Source: Coturnix japonica
Taxonomy: Eukaryota; Chordata; Aves; Galliformes; Phasianidae
Assembly (NCBI RefSeq): GCF_001577835.2
Contig: NC_029526.1
Span: 1,829,510 to 1,893,509 of the forward strand
Direction: 5' to 3'
DNA: 64,000 nt
The translations under genes were made by a program, and so were the position numbers. The notes under the pieces are model-generated. The model saw only the letters and a list, made by a program, of their open reading frames with translations. It ran no database searches and was not told where the DNA came from. Positions 13,501 to 25,400 of this stretch are shown one piece after another; position 1 is the stretch's first letter, and each line of letters begins with the position of its first letter.

Positions 13501-16500
13501 TTTTAAACAGGTCCCTTCCTCAGAGGGAAACCCATCACTACGCTACTTCTGCATCCCAACATACCCAGGCGTTGCTGCTTAGCATCCTTATCGCTGATGG
13601 GGCTGTTGCTACGGCGGCGACGTGTCAGCCCTGAAAAGCAAAGCCAGAAACACATCAGAACAGCACTTGGGATGTCAGCTTACATAGAGCTGGGCAAGGC
13701 TCTTCAGCAAAGCATTCAGGGAACTGGAAAAATAAGAACAGATATTACACTTGATCTTCACCAAAAGGCCCAGGAAGAGGAGTCTCCTTTTCTGGAGACA
13801 TTCAATATACCTGGACACTTTCCTGTGTAACCTGCTCTAGGGAACCATCATTGGAACTGATGATCCCCAGAGGTCCCTTCCCACCCCTATGATTCTGTCA
13901 CTCAGAAAACCAGCTTGGGCTGGTCCTTCAGGCCCAAACACAGCTCTCAGGATTGCCCTTGGGGTCCAATCTGTTTCATGAGCAATGGAGCCCCCTGAGC
14001 TCCATCACTTCCCAGGCAATTGTTCTCCAGGCTTCCAGCACTTTGGTTTATTCAGCTCATACAGGTTTTCCCAGTGGGTAACAGCATGACGTACTACTTT
14101 CCTATTCAACCTATTTCAGTGTTTTTTAAGTGAAATTGAGCAGGTCCTTCCATCTCCCTGAGGGACACATGACCAGACACAAGAAATCAACATCTGTCTG
14201 ATACCAGAACATGATTTTGACCTCACTTCATAGAGCAAAGACCAAACATTGATCTGACAGCTGGGACATCAGAACTAATAGGTGTAATGGTACAACCTGG
14301 TTTGAAACTCTGCAGGAAACAACATGAATTTTAAAAGGCTCATGCTTTGAAGGATGCATTTAGTAAATAGTTCTTTTGCTCTGTCTCTTGTTCACTGAGC
14401 AATGCCAGAACCTCAGCCAAAAAGCAACCATCAAAAAGCATCCTATGAAGTGATCCCATTGGCACCACAGCTGCTGGAATGCCAAAAAAAAAGACAAAAC
14501 CAAAAAAAAAAAGATGCTTTCAATTTATACTTCAAGCTAAAAGACAAAAGTAGACAGCTCTGCATACAGCATAGTTGAACAAGCACTGGAGAGTCATGTA
14601 GGGCATAGAGGAAGTGGTTCTGAGTGTATGGAAGAAGAGTGGCAACTTTGAGACAAGAGATTATACCACACAGAGAGACCACACATCCCAGCTACACACT
14701 GTAGCAAAGCCCACAGCCCAGTTTCTTTGAATTGTTCTCCACTCCTCCCCAGGATTGAGTCCACCCAAAGCAGGATAAGCCCGCATGATGGACCTGAAAG
14801 AGAGCAGGAATAGGAAGCACCAATGACTAAGACATGCTTGCTGCTCAGGGAATGCAGTGCTAAAAGCCTACCTGTGCCTGACCAGCAGCAGGAAACATGC
14901 AGAGCAGATGCAAACACTAAAGTTACAAGGCACTGAGCAAACCTCAGCGAGGAACACAGGAAGCTCTGCAAGATGCTCCTGCTGCTGCCAGTGTTTTAGC
15001 CCATTCTTTTAAGCTCAGATCCCACACTCTGGGTTCTGTTGGATCAACTGTTTGTCTGTCTGCTAATTCTTTTGAAGCCAAACCAACTTCCTCCACTTCT
15101 TGGTGAGCCAACAGCATAGCTGAAAAAAGTGGGGGTTTCACACAGTGGGATGGGAGATTCCCTGGAAAGAGAAACTGAGTGGGTTCCTCATCAGAGCCAG
15201 GGCCAAAAAGGCTATTTTGAAATGCAGGGAAAGAAAATGAAACGGGAGATGTTTATGGGGAAAGCACCAACAGCAAAATCAAACCTGGAGTTACAGTGTG
15301 TGAGGATCACCTTGCCAGTGCTGTGGCCAGTTTGTGGGACATTTGTAGTCTTGCCCAGCCCACGGGCAGAGCAGATTCCAAGACCATATATAGCATCACG
15401 GGTCTGTTTCAGCCTTACCTCTTGGCAGAGAGAACTGGTCACTTGCATCTGTGTGCACTTCTTGCTTCTGAGTCAAGTTACCTGAAGGAATTGAATGAGA
15501 AATTAGAAAGTTCTGCCATTGTTCTGCTCTTGAAAACTGGTCAGATAAAATGAAAGAGCAAGTAGCTCACAACACACACAGTAGCACATTAACAAGTCTA
15601 AATATAAGGGCTGATGCAACACAGCCAGGTTTCTGGTACCTCTTCTGATCTACTCTCAGCTTGCTCAAAAATACAGTTAACCTCTGCTTTCAAGGTATGA
15701 AACAGTTTTTCAGTATGACACATGCAAAGTCAGAGCACGAGCAGCTTTGGCTAATCTAAAACCACACTGCAGCCAAAAAGGGAAGCTCCGTTCTTCCCTG
15801 CTTCTGCACAGGAGCCGTTTTTGGGATGAAGCTCAGCAGTCAGTTGGCAGCCCAAGCAAGGACCTCCTCTGACTCACTGCATGGCAGCACAATGCAGTGC
15901 AATGAAGGAGGCAGCTGGAGCTGCCAGGAGCTCCCACACAGCACTGGCAGCCCCACAGACTACATTCACAAGACTTCAGAGGGAGATCCTGCTCGTACCA
16001 AACAGGAGACTGCATACCACCAGTTCAGATAAACTCACATCCCAAAGGATGGCTCCCCAAAACCAGATGGAAAGCCTTCATCCACGAGTTCCCTTCATTG
16101 CCATCTCCAGCTGGATGTGCAGGCCAGTGCTCTGGCATTTCTACCTTTAGAATCAGCACAAAGCAACGAAGAACAAGGCTGGAAATGAGGCCATGCCACA
16201 GCCTCCCACAAAATCCATCCAAGATCTTTAGTATGCTGATTCTTGCCCTGCGTGCCACAACAAGCAAAGCACCACTAGCTGTGGTTCTCCAGTCTGGTTC
16301 ACCATGCAGACAGCAACACTTCAACTAAGGCAATCCAACAGCTCCTCTGCCCTAACTAAAGACCACTTTGTTACTCTGAAAGTGACCCCGTGTCCTCCTC
16401 AACACCACCATCTTCTGCCCTGACTGGGACAGCCCCTGCTGTCCAACCACACACAGCATCAGGCTGCCCTTAAAATCACACTAGAGCAAAACCAAACCAA

Positions 16501-18185
16501 GCCATCTTCAGTAGAAGCAGTGATGCTAAAATGGAAACACTACAGTTTAACCGGTGTGAGCCAATCCTGAAACCCGAAGAAACCATTTCTTTTATGATGC
16601 TTCACATTATTAAAAGGTGAAAATCTGTTTCAGCTTTAGCCCTGAGATAAAGGCCACTCAGTCCTTGCTCCTGGCTGATCTTTCCCTTCTGCAAAAGTAA
16701 CAGCCACTGAAGTCAGTCACTAACGGTTGCATCTGCTGACTGATGCAAATAATGGCAAGTTACAGCAAGCAGGGTGTTAGACACATGCTGCTGTGAACAT
16801 CTCTTCATGTAGGACTTCCTGCTATGCAGGATGCTAGCAGAGGGGAAGGTAAGCCCAAATTAAGCAATACAATAAATTATAAGCACATCTGAGTGGGTAT
16901 TGTAGGCTTTAATAGAGCATGTGCACACTCTGTGTGTGCCTGCACCCTCATACACAGAGCAGTGGTTACACTCCAGAGGGGACGTTGTCAGCTATGAAGA
17001 CGTTGCTTCCAAGTGAAAATGAAGGATGTGGGGAAGTGCTTTCCTTTTTCTGCAAGTGCTTTTAGACTTTTCTATTTCTTTTCCTCCTGGATCAGGAAAA
17101 TCCAAACCAAGCATTTACAAATCCATGGGGAAAAACCAAAAAAGGTTGTTTTGTTTGGATTTGTTTTTCCTCCACACATATCAAAACATCTAATCTCAGC
17201 TTCATTGGAGCATACATTCTTTATTGGTTTTAACTTGTATAACTCTTGGGGCTTTTTAATCTCAACTTCCATTCTAAGCCAAATATCCAAATACTCTCCA
17301 TCTCACATCAAGCCAGTTGCTGTTGGAAGAGCAACCACAGCCAGCTGGTCACCAGCAGCCACAGGACACAGAAGAGGAATCTATTATGTGAACTGCATCC
17401 TGACAGACTTCTCCTCTGCTCAAACATCCCACTAGAAAAAGCACAGACCACTGCTGGCCTGCAGAAGGGCATTCAAAACAAGGTGATGCTAGCAGTGCTG
17501 TAAGCAACCCACTCATTTTCAGATTCAGATGAGAAAGTGCCCACCAACACCAGCCACAGTGAAAGAGCACTTCCCAAAAACATGAACTGCTGCTGTTTGC
17601 TGGAGATAGATAGATTTGAAATGACTGCTTTTCTTCCAGAGATTATGGTGTAAGAGGAGAACCAGAAGGAAAGTTGTTAGATTATTTACCAGGTGGCTTG
17701 GGCTCGCTTGTAGTGGCCTGAGCAGCATGAAATAAACTGTCACCTCTCACTGACAAGGCACTGAGTGCATAACTAAGGGTAATAAAGCAGCATCAGTGCC
17801 TAGCCTGCTCCGGTGCCTTCAGAGTGCCAAGACCCTGGTTATGTTTGGAGGCAGTCAGAAGAAGCTGGTCCCCCTGTTACCTACCTTCTCCTGCAGAACT
17901 CATGAGCAGTATCTCCAATTCCAGGGGCAGGTCACACTCCATGCAGAGGCACTGTGCAAACTGTTTCCAGGTGGCATGGCCAGCCTTCTCCAGCAGGTCA
18001 AGGAGCACAGTGACTCTTTCTCTGTGGTCAGTGATGTCTGCTAAGCCGCTGAGGACTGCCATGGGGAGGAAGTGCTGGGAGGCAGCAAGCAGCCAGTCAG
18101 GACGGTGGCTGAGGAACTCCACTAGCTGGGGGCGGATGCTTGCTACAGCTCCTTCCAGGTCAACGTCATCGTTCTGGAGTATGGG
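1004..18185 (-). CDS. NLRC5: NLRC5, NLR family CARD domain containing 5 (both ends incomplete)
   Basis: NLRC5 is a nucleotide-binding, leucine-rich-repeat protein that in mammals enters the nucleus and activates MHC class I genes with the RFX complex. The frame runs through an N-terminal death-fold exon, a linker, one large NACHT exon and a long series of LRR exons, in the order of human NLRC5 and clearly closer to it than to CIITA as I remember them. N-terminal exons read are 17885-18185, 15419-15481, one beginning at 15119 and 13565-13630, all joined in phase 1. The NACHT exon is 11179-12928, and the LRR exons are listed separately. The initiator ATG was not found: exon 17885-18185 has an acceptor on its 5' side, so a short upstream exon is expected between 18.2 and 21.4 kb. 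The C-terminal LRRs and stop lie beyond the left edge. CETP lies just upstream, as in mammals. Confidence 0.9.
10985..11057 (+). repeat. CR1 LINE 3' end fragment
   Basis: The segment reads like the end of CR1: a ggtgatctttgaggcg stretch, then caacccaggccattctatga and gattccatga. It is heavily 5'-truncated, as most CR1 copies are, and lies in the NLRC5 intron next to the NACHT exon, antisense to the gene. Confidence 0.8.
11179..12928 (-). CDS. NLRC5: NLRC5 NACHT exon
   Basis: A single 1,750-bp exon encodes about 583 residues. It carries a Walker A P-loop (LFGKPGTGKT), then a segment FLFEFRQLNL that is nearly identical in human NLRC5, a Walker B block (VLIIFDGLDEF) and a sensor-like LVTSRP. 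The winged-helix and superhelical regions follow, with YAFVHLSLQEFFAAL and TGPKVIELCHC, both strongly conserved. The exon ends with the first LRR-like segment (CLEILSGCRKVEHL). The acceptor is a pyrimidine tract ending in cag at 12929 and the donor is GAG|gtaaat at 11178. Phase is 1 in and 2 out, which fits the neighbouring exons. No stop interrupts it, so the ATPase core looks intact. The long open frames on the opposite strand here are shadows. Confidence 0.96.
13565..15481 (-). CDS. NLRC5: NLRC5 linker exons between death fold and NACHT
   Basis: Three exons are proposed. Exon 15419-15481 (63 bp, phase 1 to 1) has clean splice sites on both sides. A second begins at 15119 after a tttttcag acceptor and is open for about 57 codons (AMLLAHQEVEEV onward), but an in-frame stop lies just before the obvious GAG|gtttgc donor. 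Its true donor must be earlier, for example a weak CCT|gtgttc that would keep phase. Exon 13565-13630 (66 bp) encodes LTRRRRSNSPISDKDAKQQR, which resembles the basic PRRKQCKKQQ linker of human NLRC5 and joins the NACHT exon in phase. The middle exon is the weakest part of the model. Confidence 0.65.
13731..13903 (+). repeat. CR1 3' fragment preceded by antisense U2 snRNA-like sequence
   Basis: Positions 13780-13903 match the CR1 3' region (ctggacactttcctgtgtaac, ctctagggaacc, gaggtcccttcccacccc, then gattctgtc). Directly upstream, 13731-13770 is close to the reverse complement of the first 45 or so bases of U2 snRNA (aagaacagatattacacttg followed by atcttcaccaaaaggcc). It sits in an NLRC5 intron and shows no sign of being a functional snRNA gene. 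Confidence 0.65.
17885..18185 (-). CDS. NLRC5: NLRC5 N-terminal death-fold exon
   Basis: This 301-bp exon encodes about 100 residues of an atypical CARD or death-fold domain. Residues such as ATWKQFAQCLCMECDLPLEL align with the human segment DTWQSFIHCVCMQLEVPLDL. It has a good acceptor (pyrimidine run then cag at 18186) and donor (GAAG|gtaggt at 17884). The first codon of the exon (Pro) is in phase 0. The first in-frame Met inside the exon (start of MAVLSGLADI) would cut off the first helices, so translation more likely begins in an unfound upstream exon. Confidence 0.85.
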
Positions 18186-20289
18186 CTGGGGGGATGAAAG
18201 TAGAAAGGGTAGCAATGGGCATGGAAGCGAGAGATGCTTACCCACACAGTCCTGCTGTTGGCCCACACCCTTGGTCCACCCAGCACTTCCTATCTGCCTT
18301 GTGACAAATCCTAGCCCAGACACAAGGTGGTGCAAGGACTGCTGTGCTTGCCTGCTGTGTTGCGCTGCAATGGATGAGAGCAAACAACATTAGTCAGGCT
18401 CTCTGGGTGCAGCCAAGGAGAAGCTCCTCCGCTGTACTGGGGCAGCGGCCATCTCCAAATATAACACCACAGGCATTTTTTGCATGCAGCAGCTCCTCTA
18501 GGGAGGCCTGGGACTCTAAGAGTCAGATATTTCCCACCTCCAAGGGCTCACAAAGCTATTCCTGCTACTCATTTTGTGGGGATGAGCAATGCATTTCTGC
18601 TTTGGTACAATGTCACCAATCTCTTTCACTTCCTTCCAAAAGCAAAGCCATGCACGCACGTTCTCCTACCTGCATTGCTGTGTGGTCAGCCTCCTTTCAG
18701 TTGTCCTAGGTGCAATCCAGCAGCATATGCAAATACAAAGGTGCTTTCTCCTCCATAACCTGCCGAAGGAGTGTTCTACCAGTGGCAGAATTCCAGCACA
18801 CAGAAACACCTCAACACATGGTGTTTGCCTATATGCAGCATCCTCGGTGTGGATCCCTAGGAGAAACAAGAACAGAACAGACATGAAGAGCAGAGCAGAC
18901 ATGAGAAGGTACAGGCAGCTGCATGGGTGACAGATCTAGCAGCTCTGTCCTTCATCCTGGGGTCAGTTGTGGAGCTTTCCTTCTGTGGTGTCATCCATCT
19001 CTAGATGATCTCCAGCTCAAACCAGGTGTGATCACAAAGTCTGGACATCTGAGGATCTGCCACTGGTGTGATGAAAACAAAGGACTCAACCTAGTGTGAG
19101 ATACAGGTGAAGAAGATAAGCTTTACAAGAATACTTCAAGGGACTCATAGCTTCCCTGGTGTCACTGCATATACTCTCCTTCTACCTTCTGCCTGCTGCG
19201 TGCAATAAGCTGGGTTAGAAGGAATGGCCCAACCCCCATTGTGTCCTAGGAGGTCTCAATTTATGCAGGTGAGAGCAGGACTTCCAGGATGCATCACACA
19301 GTAAGCAAGGCAGCTCTGGGATCCATCAGAATGGACGTGAAATCCCCCCACAGTGCCTGTCACTTGCTATACTAACAAGAACAAAAGAAAGCTCCTGGTG
19401 GAAATGGCAATAAAACAGGGCATAACCTGTGTTCGAATATAAGCGGCTATTCAAACCAAACTGCACACTAACAAGGTTTACTGCACAGCCAACTTAAATC
19501 CCAGCAGCCTGAGCAGAGAGTGCTACTGAATGTCATCATCCATGATTTCCTGCCCCCACACAGAGCTCTGCAGACAGCAACGCTCTGACTCCACTCCTCA
19601 GCTGGCTGAGAACTAACTACTCAATAAGACCGAACTGAAAATAATCATACAAACCAGACCTCGGCATCAACGATGACTGAAAGCCATTCAGAGAGCAGAC
19701 ACACTAGTTAACATCAGATTCACTTCAGGGTCAAAACAACACTGAAAAGTCTACTGAAAGTGAAAGCACAGCTCCTCTGTCGCTGCCCAACCACCAGAAC
19801 CGATGGGAAGCAGCAACCTGCAGTGAAATGCCTCTGGGTTCAATAGAAAGTGCAAATAAGGCAACCCAAGAAGGGGAATCAAAGCTTTAAACCTTGTTCT
19901 TCAAATGCAGAAAAGCAGTTCAAAACCACAAAGCCCCAGCTCAGCACACGCACCTCTCCTTGCCTCCATGAACGTAACAGAAAGGTGAAGCTCCCTGTTG
20001 TAAATCTACCTTAGTGTGCAACTCACCCACAAGTAAAGCAGCAGCAGCAGCAAAAGCCACAGGAGAAGCTACAGCACAAAGGAGCAGGGAGACAGCACAA
20101 CTTACTGCTCTTCTTTTGCTGCCCTCCGGAACTTTTAGAGAGCAAAGACAATGTAAAATGAAAGTTAGAAGAGCCAGGAATTCCCCCAGCATCAACGTAT
20201 CCGTGATTAAGTCAGATGTGTCACAGCACCCAACAAAAACAACACAGCAATACAGGGGAGTTATCCTTTCTTGGAATCAGCAGCCAAGT

Positions 20290-20412
20290 GGTGATGGAAG
20301 AAAAGCATTCAAGGGGCTGCTCCGAAGGAACGGGTTAGTGGGTAACTGGGTAGCGGGTTGGATAGCTGGACTAGATGATCACAGAGCTCATTTCTAACCT
20401 TAACAGTTCTAA
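20290..20412 (+). repeat. CR1 LINE 3' end fragment
   Basis: The CR1-like tail contains ggctgctccgaagg, gctggactagatgatcacag and ctaaccttaacagttcta. It lies in the 5' part of NLRC5. Between 18186 and 21250 I otherwise see only sequence without a supportable exon, although the start exon of NLRC5 should be in it. Confidence 0.75.
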
Positions 20413-21249
20413 GGACAAACTTTGACCAGAATAATCTCTTTCCTTGGTCTGGCTCAGGCTCTTGCAATGGAAACGTTGTTATTTAGACGCAAACTGCCTG
20501 ACTATGCTGGAAGAAAGGGAAGTATTGATATACTATTTCTGTTGTATCTATAAGGGGGAATAAAAAGTAACCTTTATTTCCTTTGGAGCAGGAACCAGAT
20601 GTGAGAATGGAGCAGGATTGGGAGGGCTGAGTAAAGACTGCACGTTTCAATGCGTGTGCAGAGAAGATCCAAACCTGGCAAGGCAGCACAGCAGGCTGCT
20701 TCAAAGTCCATGTTGGAAAAGGAAAAGGTAAAACCAAAACCCAGAGACAATAATGCCTGCAAAGGGCGGATGGGGGTACGCCGGCCTGGAGTGCAGGTGG
20801 GGGAGCTGGGGAGGCCCATGGGCAGCGCTGACCCCCATGGGCTGCTCTCCATCCCCACACAAAGCGGTTGGTGTGTCGGTGGGGCCAGAAGGGCAGCCTG
20901 GTGGGTCAATGAGCCCAAATGCTTCTCCTGCAAAGCAGAGCCCACAAACCCCCTGTTTGCCATTCACATTGAAGCAACCCATGTGGGTCCTTTTGGAATG
21001 AGCCACCTTGACGCAGTTTCCCTCACAGGGAAGGCTCGGCAGGGCAGCACATCGGTCACCAAACCGCCATAGGGCCATGCTGGGCCCCCCACTTGCCCTA
21101 CAGCTTTGTGGCCACGCACAGGTCACAGGGGGATACACACACCCCAATGCACAGCCCCAAATTTGGGGGACCCATGTGCTGTGAGGGGACGCGACGACCA
21201 CCAGCTCCCAGCCACAGCTGGTACCCAGCGCAGCTCCCCACCCTCACAC

Positions 21250-21720
21250 CACACGAGGGGAGAAGAGAAGGGACGGCCGGCGGAGGGCGGTGACCCCGCA
21301 GCCCCACACGCCCGTCTCAGTGCCGTGCCGCCCACTCAGCGCACTCACCTCGCTGTCCGGCCGGCCGGGCTCGCCCCCATCGCTGTCGGTGCTCAGTGCC
21401 GCCCCGCTGCGGGCTGTCCCAAAAGTGAAAGAAAAGCGGCTGTGAGCCGCTCTGCCGGGAAAGCACGTGGTGTTCGGTGCGGTTCGGTGCCCGGCTCTGT
21501 GCCAGGGGCCGCCATAACCGCCATCCTCTGCTGTGCCGCTTCCCGCGCCCCGCTGCCCCCTCAGCGCCCGCCGCCATGTTGGGACCCATCCGACAGCCAC
21601 AGCCCGGGCTGGCAGTGCCGTGCACACGGGAGGTGAACGCTCCGGGCACCGAAGGGGAGGCGGAATGTTGTACCGGGGCTGCTTCGAGGCCGCCATGTCA
21701 CACCTTTCAGCTCCTGCTGT
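21250..21720 (-). promoter_or_regulatory. CpG-rich NLRC5 promoter region and probable first exon
   Basis: This is a dense CpG patch at the 5' side of NLRC5. On the minus strand a GC-rich segment ends in GCGAG|gtgagt at 21348, a strong donor for a 5' noncoding or short coding exon. The nearest ATG upstream of this donor (in ATGGGGGCG) is not in phase with the death-fold exon, so this exon is probably noncoding. An IRF-like site lies just upstream. Confidence 0.65.
21421..21434 (+). promoter_or_regulatory. IRF/ISRE-like element at the NLRC5 promoter
   Basis: The sequence aaaagtgaaagaaaag contains the IRF core AANNGAAA followed by a second GAAA. It is about 70 bp upstream of the proposed first-exon donor of NLRC5. 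Mammalian NLRC5 is interferon-inducible, so the position makes sense. Binding is inferred, not shown. Confidence 0.5.
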
Positions 21721-22015
21721 GCTGTGCTGGCGGCATGTTGAGCCCAGTGCTCCTTGAGACACGAGGGGAGGAGGTGTCCCCTTCCCATGGCAGTACGGGA
21801 CAGCCCGCTTTGTGGAGGAGAACGTCACCCTCTGCCTTCACTAATATCACTACATCCCTATATTTAGCATTCCGAGCTCCCTTCTGAGCACAGTGTTGAA
21901 GGGAATCATGAATATAGCAAAAGAGCTGAGCCCCTTCAGATAAACAGGGAGGAAGGAACAGGATCCTGCTGCCCAAACAGATACTTTCACTTGCTTTCAT
22001 AATCTCCTTATTGTT

Positions 22016-22021
22016 TTTATT
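22016..22021 (-). terminator. Probable CETP polyadenylation signal
   Basis: An AATAAA on the minus strand lies about 400 bp past the CETP stop. It is the first canonical signal noticed downstream of the stop. Confidence 0.5.
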
Positions 22022-22423
22022 GCTGTCATCAAGTTTGCTCAACAGCGTGAGCACAGTTTGCCCGCAGCTCTGTGTACCCAGCACACAAGGTCCATGTTCA
22101 TACACTGCTCTCCAAACTCACATCTTCAGCCATACAAGAGGCCAAAAAACAGCCCAAGCCTAGTTATGCTATCTCTCAGTGTTAACCCAGTGTCCGCAGC
22201 CTTCAGGATCTCAGCCCTTCCTTGCAAGCTCTTTGGGCTCTCCTTTAAAGATCCCAGCATAGCAGATGTATGTGGGTCTTTGCAGAGTACAGTCTCAATG
22301 GAGATAGGGTTGCATACAAACAGCAGCGCTTGTCAGGAAAATAAAACAGAACTCAACAGAAGCTGATTCAAACCAACTTGTATTTGGTTTCACACCTGAT
22401 CTGCTTGTACAAAGAGACCGCTT

Positions 22424-25400
22424 CTAAAACGTTTGCTTGAGGAATTTAAGCAGCAAATGATTGGGGAAGCTAAAGTCAAGCTGTACGATTAGGTATCTCT
22501 AAAAATGCAAGGGGGAAAAAAGAGTTATATTAGTACTGTGTGCTACATTGGGGTTATCATACACTCCCATTGAAGGCTTGAAGAGCCAGGTATTGCTGAA
22601 CCCTGCTTACCTTCCTTGTGATGATCTCAGGATTTTTAATCTCAAAGAAATGAAGCCCTTTGCTGTTCATCAGTGAGGTTAATGCTGGTTCAATCTCTAT
22701 AGAATCAGTAAAAGCACTCAGTTATGGCATGGCCATCCTGGCTTTGCTGCTCTCATGTACTGTGACTTTATCATTGTGCCTCAGTGTCCCACAGCCATCA
22801 GCATGGCAGGAACTCCCTTTCCCTTATCCCAGCCATTCACAGAAGTGGCTCTTTCCCCATTGCCCTGAACCTAGCAGAAATCCACATCAGCAACGTGAAA
22901 AGTGTAATTCCATCCCCTTTCCCCCCACCACCACCACCGAGACATGGGAGATATCAGAGTACATCTTCAGCAGATAGGTACAGGAGAACTGATAAGTGCA
23001 TTAAAGAGTACTTTGGCACTTCCTTGAAGGGAAAAACTCACTTGAAATCACTTCTGGGATCCCAACAGCTGAGATCATCCTCTGCAGGAAGTTTCTTATG
23101 GACCGGTCATTCTGAAAGCCATACAATTCATACAGAGAGGTGCTGTAGCTGTAGTTCAGCAGCAGATGGCCTAAAGAATACTTGCTTATTATACTTAGGA
23201 CTTACTCCACTCGGATCAGCTGTGCAGTTAATGACTTTAAACTCTATCCTGAAGGGAAGGAAAAAGGGAGAAAACAGCAATAGGGGATGAAGGAATCTTC
23301 ACTGTACTGCTTTCAGATGGGGGCTACATGAAGCAATAAAATACCTAAGGAACTCCAGTACTCACTGGGAATCCAAAGGGCGCAAGATGAGTTTCTTTTC
23401 CACGTAGGCAGCTTGGATAGTGACTGTGATTTCCTGCACAGAGATGAACAGAGGTAACTCTGCTTGCCTTATAGCAGGGAGCTATTAAGTGCCTATTCTG
23501 CTTTGCTTCCTATAATACAGAGTTTAATGCTTTCTGGCTTCAACTCCAGATATTACCAGCGACCTGGCCAAAGGTCTTGGCAGTCAGGAGATGCAAGAAC
23601 TGACCTTCTCCATGTATAGAACTGTCTCAGGCTCTTCTCCTGGGGGAAAGATGCTGATCTCTACTGCTACCAACGACTTCACAACTGTCCCTTCAGGCTG
23701 GAGAGCAATCTCAGGAAGGGCGAGACTCCACACCTTAGCCACAGAATCATTGTAGGAGTTGCCTTGGAAAATCTGGTCAAATAAGGAACAACAGAAGTCA
23801 GGCTTTTGTCATATCGCTTCCCAGTTTCATACCCACTTCCCAAGCACTTCCATCCCCCAGAGGATCCATCACAAGAGGCCAACAGCTCCACGGGCTTCAA
23901 GGAATCTGTGTCAACCTGGAGAGTGGAGAAATCCTTGACAAGCACAACAGTCTCTCCTTCAGCCTCTGGTTTCTCCACCAGCCCAGCCCAAAACACTTAA
24001 GACGTCCAGGGAAGGACACAAAGTGCTCTGAATAGGACCCAAGTTTACCAAATGTGCTGCCTTCTGTTGTGCTTCTGAGTCTTCAAATTCAAACAGTGCC
24101 TTCAGAAACAAAGCAGAAACACGTTGTTAAAAAAAACAATACATAAGGGATTATGGTCAGCCCCAGGTCAGCCCAGATGTGGCAGAACATGCACGTGTAG
24201 CTTGCAGCCACAGGCAGGGTTCCTCCTGAACCCACTATAGAAAAATCCCACGCCACTTTACAGCTCAGACATCAAGCTTTCTATCAACCTCTAAGGGACA
24301 GCGCAACCTGCTGGTGTGTTCTTGTTATGAACGCACCCATTTCTGACCAGCTGCACATGTAATATGAGGAACAGCCCCTGCAAATCACCTGCAGCTTCTC
24401 CCCTCTGAGGGTCAGCTCCAGGCGCCCATCTAGGAAAGCTGCCGAAGCCAGGGAGTTGAGGATGTGTTCTGACAACCAGAAATACAGCATCCGGGATTCA
24501 GACAGCAGCGAGGGAGAGAAAACAGAGTCGCTGAGGATGTCAGAGTAGTTCTTGTACAGGACAAGGCCCTTGAAAGGAAAGCGACTGTGTTGGCAAGGAC
24601 ATGCAGCAGGGAGACAGGACAAAGTGTCAACACCTGCATCTGCCAGCAGTGGTGGCAAGGGGAAGGGCTGCTGGGCTCAGAGCAAACACCACGAGCAGGA
24701 AACCTTTGGTTTCCAAGCAGCCCGAATTACTTTACCTTGTGGTGCGATTCTAGATAATTTGCTTTAATTAAGGGATCTGACGCAAGGGAGATATCAAGTC
24801 CAATGGCCTCATCTCGGACAAAATTTTCTGCCAGGAGAAAGCACAAGAGCCTTACATTGAAAATACCAGCAGCAGCAGAGCTTGCAACGTGCAGCACAGG
24901 GACTTGCTGCAAGTGACCTGGAAGCTGTAAAAGGAGCATGTGCTGGGTTGGGACAGGGGACTCCATCTTTTGAGTGCTAGTGCTGACCCCAGCACTGCTG
25001 CTGGCTCTCGGTGGGATCCCATACTTGTTTTTAAGGGTCTATTTTAATGGATGTGGTTGCTGTCCTGCTGGGACTCAAATATTAAAGCTGCTCATAAAGG
25101 AAACAAGGAGAAAACCAAGGGTACTTGCCTGCTATGTCGTGAACAAAATTTGCCATCACCTGGGCAATGAGATTTATTTCTTTGCACACCTGCAAGAGGA
25201 AGGGAGTGTCCTCAGTGTCAGCATTGCCTTGTTTTGTGGATTCCTTTTACCCAGCACTGGGAAGCATGGCTGTCATCTTGCAGCCATACCTCTCTCTTGA
25301 GCACAAACTTCAAGGTGAAGGAGATGAAATCGGTGAAGAGCTGCTTCAGCCAGCCCGGCCTGCAGGGATGGGAGCAGTCAGGGGCAGCCAGCGGCCCCAC

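Noticed and set aside
13731-13770. U2 snRNA gene on the minus strand
   Set aside because: Only about the first 45 bases are recognisable and the rest of U2 is absent, so it is a retroposed fragment.
17690-17717. A 28-bp NLRC5 micro-exon with good splice sites
   Set aside because: It would break the phase-1 chain that joins the exons on either side. It was left out of the model.
21244-21828. Minus-strand frame of 194 codons through the NLRC5 CpG island as an N-terminal extension
   Set aside because: It happens to be in phase 0 at the first donor, but it consists of CpG-island sequence with no similarity to NLRC5 and would need transcription from well upstream of the apparent promoter.
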